Of a stretch of DNA of 9,707 nt, positions 6,578-9,707 are shown in pieces. The notes beneath the pieces were generated by a model that worked only from the letters and a program-made list of their open reading frames with translations, was not told where the DNA came from and did not search any database. Made by a program: the position numbers and the translations under genes. The stretch covers positions 1 to 9,707 of the forward strand of contig JACMMY010000002.1 of NCBI GenBank assembly GCA_014378805.1. The letters are read 5' to 3'. Source of the DNA: Moraxellaceae bacterium (lineage in GTDB: Bacteria > Pseudomonadota > Gammaproteobacteria > Pseudomonadales > Moraxellaceae). Within the stretch, counting starts at the first letter, position 1. Each line of letters opens with the position of its first letter.

Positions 6578-7201
6578 ATGAAATCTAAACAGAAAACCAA
6601 ACAAGCGAAGACCAAGCAAAACCGTACTAAAAAAAACACGGCTAAACACAGTTTAGCGAAGAAAATCAGTATTAAGAAAAGCATTAAAACGGATAAAAAA
6701 AGTCCGCGTGGAAAGAAAAAACCTCAAATCCGTTTGCAACAGATTTGCCGCTCTAGTTTGCTCAAGGTTCGCAAACATGATTTGCAAGTTTGGATCTGGG
6801 AAACGCTTAAAACCATCGGTATTAAGAAAAAAAGAAAATGCGAAGTCACGATCCGCATCGTTGATCTTGAGGAAAGCCAGTTCCTTAATTTTAATTATCG
6901 CAACAAAGCCAAACCGACCAATGTATTGTCATTTCCCGCTGATTTACCAAAAGAAGTACTCGACATACTTCCACATAATCCACTCGGTGACTTAGTGATT
7001 TGCCTGCCTGTGATCTTGCAAGAAGCAGAAGAACAAGACAAAACTGCACGAGCGCATTTGGCTCATTTAGTCGTGCACGGCATTCTTCATTTACTTGGCT
7101 ATGATCATGAACTGAGTACAGAAGATGAGTTGATTATGGAAAGTTTAGAAGTTGAGATTATGCAAAGCTTAGGATTTAGCGATCCTTATGCGGATCGCTA
7201 A
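6578..7201 (+). CDS. ybeY: Endoribonuclease YbeY with long basic N-terminal extension
   Basis: YbeY is a zinc-dependent endoribonuclease needed for 16S rRNA 3'-end maturation and ribosome quality control. The zinc motif is complete: H167, H171 and H177 in HGILHLLGYDH. The conserved R108 lies in NFNYRNKAKPTNVLSFP. The family domain covers about residues 50-207, which is the usual size of about 155 residues. In front of it are roughly 49 extra residues containing 19 Lys and 2 Arg, almost no hydrophobics and no other Met, so the ATG at 6578 appears to be the only standard start. I see no good Shine-Dalgarno before it (TTAAAAAACC). Translation may depend on coupling to phoH, whose stop is 15 bases upstream. 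A start at an unusual codon downstream would remove the extension, but codon use in it (mixed AAA/AAG, GCG, CGT, CCG) looks coding. It would suit nonspecific rRNA contact; that is inference. Confidence 0.93.
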   Translation: MKSKQKTKQAKTKQNRTKKNTAKHSLAKKISIKKSIKTDKKSPRGKKKPQIRLQQICRSSLLKVRKHDLQVWIWETLKTIGIKKKRKCEVTIRIVDLEESQFLNFNYRNKAKPTNVLSFPADLPKEVLDILPHNPLGDLVICLPVILQEAEEQDKTARAHLAHLVVHGILHLLGYDHELSTEDELIMESLEVEIMQSLGFSDPYADR

Positions 7202-7224
7202 TTTTTCATTTAATGAGATGAGTA

Positions 7225-7289
7225 GCTCACTGAGCCTGTCGAAGTGAGCGGTAAATGTATCGCACAAAACCCACTTCGACAAACTCAGT
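7225..7289. repeat. Inverted-repeat (REP-like) element between convergent genes
   Basis: ACTGAGCCTGTCGAAGTG (7229-7246) and the inverse of CACTTCGACAAACTCAGT (7272-7289) match at 16 of 18 positions, 25 bases apart. A nested perfect hairpin pairs GCTCACT (7225-7231) with AGTGAGC (7243-7249). The core resembles TGAGCYTGTCGAAG words that are dispersed in intergenic sites of many proteobacteria. It lies between the ends of ybeY and the TonB-like gene, so it may act as a transcription barrier for both, though no T run follows. Confidence 0.7.
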
Positions 7290-7298
7290 AAATCAAGA

Positions 7299-8243
7299 TC
7301 ACTCAGTCCCTATATCCAATTCATTTTCATCAGAAAAACGCCAAGTTCGGATGATCCGTAACTCGCTATAGTCTTTCATTTTCTTATCAAAATGCCCATA
7401 TGGCGCGCCATGACGAACCGAATTCTTTGCGGTATTATCCAGTAAATGTGAGCCTGAGCTTTTCAACAATCGGATCGCACGAATAGTCCCGTCTGGCAAC
7501 AAAATCACCATCAGACGCACATCACCTTTTAACGCCAAGCGCCGAGCTTCTGCAGGATAATTACGATTACCAATTTTTTCTACTTTACGGCGGAATTGAT
7601 TCAAATATTGTGCACTGGGATCAGAATGCGTCGAAACACTATCCACTGTATGCACATTGGTTGAGCGACTATATTCTTGTTTCTTATTTGCATATTGCGC
7701 TTCAAGCGTCGCAATCATCGATGCAGCTGCGGCTTGTTGGGCGTGCTGTTTTCGTAACTTACGCGCTTGATTATTTTTCTCAGCTTGAGCACTTGCCTTC
7801 CAGCTTGCAGTGGATGTCAACGTGCGTTCGCCTGCCTGACTGGCCTCTAGAGGCTGCTCTTTTTGCTCAATCATCGTAATAGTCACGTTCTGCTCGTGAA
7901 CTTCTTGGTTCTGATTTTGATTTTGTAGCGGGCTGGTTAACCGATGAGTAGAACGCAGTACTCCCGAACCTTGCTGATTGGTTTGCGCCAGATAATCTGC
8001 ATCAGGATTTTTGTCTTTCGATTCAGTAACTGCAAGCGCAATGTCCTGCATCGTAGTTGCGTTTTCATCTAGCGAAACAAAAGTGACCGCAAAAATAAAA
8101 ATCAAATGCAGTGCAACGGCCAAGAGTACAGAAAGTGATAAAACACGATCCGAACGAAACGCATGGAATGCATCCACAATTTTTTGCCATAACATTGAAA
8201 TGTGCATCCGTGCATAAATACGATTGAATTGCAGCTCTACCAT
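7299..8243 (-). CDS. tonB: TonB-family energy-transducing protein
   Basis: TonB proteins link the proton motive force, through ExbB/ExbD, to outer-membrane receptors for iron chelates and vitamin B12. From ATG at 8243 the protein has 314 residues. A single transmembrane segment spans about 34-57 (VLSLSVLLAVALHLIFIFAV) and includes H46, which corresponds to the essential His of the TonB anchor; the usual Ser four residues before it is Ala here. A long periplasmic linker follows. It is Gln/Asn/Ala-rich with a probable helical stretch around 150-200, not the Pro-Lys/Pro-Glu repeats of the E. coli protein. The C-terminal TonB domain is clear (NYPAEARRLALKGDVRL, LPDGTIRAIRLLKSSG, ending in RTWRF). 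Alternative starts are ATG 8207, ATG 8195 and TTG 8387. None has a strong ribosome binding site; all keep the anchor. No exbB or exbD is in the window, so this could be a TonB paralogue. Confidence 0.88.
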   Translation of the reverse strand: MVELQFNRIYARMHISMLWQKIVDAFHAFRSDRVLSLSVLLAVALHLIFIFAVTFVSLDENATTMQDIALAVTESKDKNPDADYLAQTNQQGSGVLRSTHRLTSPLQNQNQNQEVHEQNVTITMIEQKEQPLEASQAGERTLTSTASWKASAQAEKNNQARKLRKQHAQQAAAASMIATLEAQYANKKQEYSRSTNVHTVDSVSTHSDPSAQYLNQFRRKVEKIGNRNYPAEARRLALKGDVRLMVILLPDGTIRAIRLLKSSGSHLLDNTAKNSVRHGAPYGHFDKKMKDYSELRIIRTWRFSDENELDIGTE

Positions 8244-8336
8244 GGTTTTATTCGATTCAATTGAACATTCTTTAACAATGTTTCGTGATAATGGATTAAT
8301 TGATACTAATATAGGCGATTTTAAGTTTAATCTACA

Positions 8337-8372
8337 CTGACAAATACGCGCTAAAGTGTAAAATCGTATAAT
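8337..8372 (+). promoter_or_regulatory. Promoter for the unknown gene at 8467
   Basis: CTGACA (8337-8342, five of six to the -35 consensus), a 16-base spacer and TAAAAT (8359-8364, five of six to the -10) form a good sigma-70 promoter. A perfect TATAAT follows at 8367-8372 but lacks a -35 at the right distance. The leader would be about 95 bases. The minus-strand TonB gene must also be transcribed from this region. Confidence 0.5.
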
Positions 8373-8466
8373 GTCTTCATTAGACAACTATTTTAAAGCA
8401 GCACCGCGCTAAACTGTTTAACGGAAAACAGCGTAAAACTAAAAATGACCCATTGACGAGCATATT

Positions 8467-9108
8467 ATGCAAAATTTTCTGCAAAAACTGGTATCAAGTG
8501 TTCAAGACATTTACCAGAAAGCTGAAGAGTTAATAGAGGAAGAACGCGAACTTCCGCTACCGCAAAAACTGCTCAACGATTTTATTGAACGTTATGTCAC
8601 CAATAACGTCAGTCAAATCGAAGATCTACATGCCGATATTTTTGATGGTTGGTTGCGTCTGTTTGCGACGGTGGAAATCAAAGGCGTCAGCGCTCAGCTT
8701 TATGTTGATCTATATCTAATGCAACTTCATCTCAATAAAAATACTCAAGAATTGGTTTTTGAACAAAAAGATGCAACACAAGTAGTGAGCGTTGATTTCA
8801 ATACATTCACTAAAAAAATCGCCTTTAAATTGGCCATGTGGTTTTATCGATTCAAAGGTGTTGATCCGCTGCCTGATATTTTAAGCCGTATTGGCATTAT
8901 TACTGTTCAAAACAATCTTCTTCATCTAAACCTAGAACGCTGGCTCGCTCACCGCCCAAAGGTCATGCGTGTGCTTCGCCGCGTCGAAATCAATCGCGCT
9001 CAGCTCAGAGAAGATCAATTGGTCTTACAAGCAAATCTCAACTTTCGTGCGTTGTTTGGTCGGAGTGCTGAAGAACGCTTGCTAGATGAAGAAGATGATG
9101 ATGTTTAA
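8467..9108 (+). CDS. Conserved-looking protein of unknown function, acidic ends
   Basis: I do not recognise this 213-residue protein. Codon composition and the long single open frame indicate a real gene. It has no signal peptide and no clear transmembrane helix, so it is probably cytoplasmic. Residues 1-35 are helical and acidic (KAEELIEEERELPLP). The middle is mixed alpha/beta with alternating hydrophobic strands (GWLRLFATVEIKGVSAQLYV) and an aromatic helix (FKLAMWFYRFKG). Residues 160-190 are basic (RPKVMRVLRRVEINRAQLR). The last ten residues are strongly acidic (EERLLDEEDDDV). A possible start signal is weak (GACGAGC before ATG 8467). It is divergent from the TonB-like gene and followed after 88 bases by ridA, without a visible terminator. 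Nothing in the sequence supports a specific function. Confidence 0.85.
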   Translation: MQNFLQKLVSSVQDIYQKAEELIEEERELPLPQKLLNDFIERYVTNNVSQIEDLHADIFDGWLRLFATVEIKGVSAQLYVDLYLMQLHLNKNTQELVFEQKDATQVVSVDFNTFTKKIAFKLAMWFYRFKGVDPLPDILSRIGIITVQNNLLHLNLERWLAHRPKVMRVLRRVEINRAQLREDQLVLQANLNFRALFGRSAEERLLDEEDDDV

Positions 9109-9141
9109 GATCAACGAAGAAATATTTAATCAATTCATCCA

Positions 9142-9170
9142 TTTATGTAACTCGAACATCCTTTTATTAT
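9142..9170 (+). promoter_or_regulatory. Weak candidate promoter for ridA
   Basis: TATTAT (9165-9170, five of six to the -10) lies 17 bases after TTTATG (9142-9147, three of six to the -35). It would give a leader of about 20 bases containing AGGAAA, the ridA ribosome binding site. Readthrough from the upstream gene is equally possible. Confidence 0.25.
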
Positions 9171-9196
9171 CCGCTTCATAAAATAGGAAAATTGCT

Positions 9197-9577
9197 ATGC
9201 GCCGCGTTATTCATACTGTTCATGCTCCAGCTGCAATAGGTACATACTCACAAGCCATTCAAACAGGTAATACCGTGTATTTATCTGGACAAATTGGCTT
9301 AGATCCACAATCCATGCAACTCGTGGATGGCATTGAGGCGCAAATTCGCCGTGTGTTTGATAATGTAAAAGCAGTCTGCGAAGCAGCTGATGGTTCACTC
9401 GCGGATATCGCCAAAATCAATATTTTCTTGATCGACTTAGCAAATTTCCAACTCGTGAACCAAATCATGGGCGAATACTTTGCTGAACCGTATCCAGCAC
9501 GCGCGGCACTTGGCGTTGCAAGCCTGCCACGTGGCGCGTTAGTCGAAATGGATGGCGTGTTGGTGGTGGCGGACTAA
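9197..9577 (+). CDS. ridA: RidA-family enamine/imine deaminase
   Basis: RidA (YjgF/YER057c/UK114 family) hydrolyses reactive 2-aminoacrylate and related enamines or imines made by PLP enzymes such as threonine dehydratase. This protects other PLP enzymes from damage. The protein has 126 residues, the usual length, and forms a trimer in the family. Visible family features are Y17-S18 (IGTYSQAI), the strand VYLSGQIGLDP (27-37), and the signature YPARAALGVASLPRGALVEMDG (99-120), with R102, the substrate-carboxylate Arg, and E117. The Cys two residues after the Arg in E. coli RidA is Ala here (A104); that Cys is not essential in the family. The start at ATG 9197 has AGGAAA eight bases upstream. 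priA begins 30 bases after the stop, so the two may be co-transcribed. Paralogues within the family with Arg can differ in preferred substrate, so the exact role is likely but not proved. Confidence 0.94.
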   Translation: MRRVIHTVHAPAAIGTYSQAIQTGNTVYLSGQIGLDPQSMQLVDGIEAQIRRVFDNVKAVCEAADGSLADIAKINIFLIDLANFQLVNQIMGEYFAEPYPARAALGVASLPRGALVEMDGVLVVAD

Positions 9578-9607
9578 ACTCATTCACTGTCAATTAATAC
9601 ATCGCAC

Positions 9608-9707
9608 ATGAATTCATACCTCGTACAGGTCGCTGTGCCTGTACCGCTGTTTGAGTTATTTGACTATTTGCTCCCCGTCGATTTCACGATTCCAGCGGCA
9701 GGTTGTC
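9608..9707 (+). CDS. priA: Primosomal protein N' (PriA), 5' end only
   Basis: The first 33 codons are visible and the rest lies beyond the right edge. The protein begins MNSYLVQVAVPVPLFELFDY, followed by LLPVDF. This matches the start of the PriA 3'-DNA-binding domain (VAVPVPL..FDYLLP), which recognises the 3' end of nascent leading strands at stalled forks. PriA then reloads the replicative helicase through PriB/DnaT and DnaB. The helicase motifs and zinc site are outside the window. The start is ATG at 9608, with only a weak purine stretch upstream (CAATTAATACATCGCAC). It lies 30 bases after ridA on the same strand. Identity rests on the N-terminal motif alone, which is distinctive. Confidence 0.88.
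   Translation, partial: MNSYLVQVAVPVPLFELFDYLLPVDFTIPAAGC

Noticed and set aside
6562..6588. Eight-codon open frame starting in the phoH stop (TAATG) and ending over the ybeY start
   Set aside because: It could couple translation of ybeY, but it has no ribosome binding site of its own and such short frames arise often by chance in AT-rich junctions.
8244..8387. 48 extra N-terminal residues on the TonB-like protein from a TTG start
   Set aside because: The stretch overlaps the divergent promoter region, has no ribosome binding site and does not look like a TonB cytoplasmic tail.

Overview
The window looks like a chromosomal segment of a gammaproteobacterium of the Moraxellaceae, most likely Acinetobacter or a close relative. 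Two things point there: the MiaB sequence, including its short Thr/Gln-rich N-terminal tail starting MTVQTF, and the housekeeping set miaB, phoH/ybeZ, ybeY, tonB-like gene, ridA, priA. The genus is inferred from remembered family sequences, not from a search.

Region 1 (1-881, minus strand) holds two secreted glycine-zipper proteins in tandem. The first runs off the left edge. The second carries an in-frame TAA after codon 104, although clear coding sequence continues in the same frame for 65 more codons. Region 2 (882-1301) is a 420-base intergenic stretch with a candidate miaB promoter near its end. Region 3 (1302-3408, plus strand) is miaB followed, with an ATGA overlap, by a secreted TPR-type protein. 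That gene is split by a one-base frameshift in a run of seven T. A strong hairpin terminator follows and can serve both strands. Region 4 (3479-5179, minus strand) is a tandem pair of alpha/beta hydrolases, about 65% identical by my ungapped count. They are separated by a terminator and a 4 x 10-bp perfect tandem repeat. Region 5 (5456-7201, plus strand) is phoH (ybeZ) and ybeY, an RNA-metabolism pair; this YbeY has an unusual N-terminal extension of roughly 50 residues rich in lysine. Region 6 is an inverted-repeat element, then a minus-strand TonB-family gene. Region 7 is a divergent gene for an acidic protein of unknown function, then ridA and the first 33 codons of priA.

The functional core is RNA and ribosome maintenance: MiaB modifies tRNA, PhoH is an RNA-associated ATPase, and YbeY is an rRNA-maturation/quality-control endoribonuclease. 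In many gammaproteobacteria miaB, ybeZ and ybeY are adjacent. Here a TPR gene and two hydrolases, about 2.7 kb in all, lie between miaB and phoH, which looks like a lineage-specific insertion. I see no CRISPR array, insertion sequence, tRNA, rRNA or prophage gene. I also see no convincing multi-gene defence or novel system. The items most worth checking are the two interrupted genes, the basic YbeY extension, the duplicated hydrolases with their repeat array, and the unknown protein at 8467.
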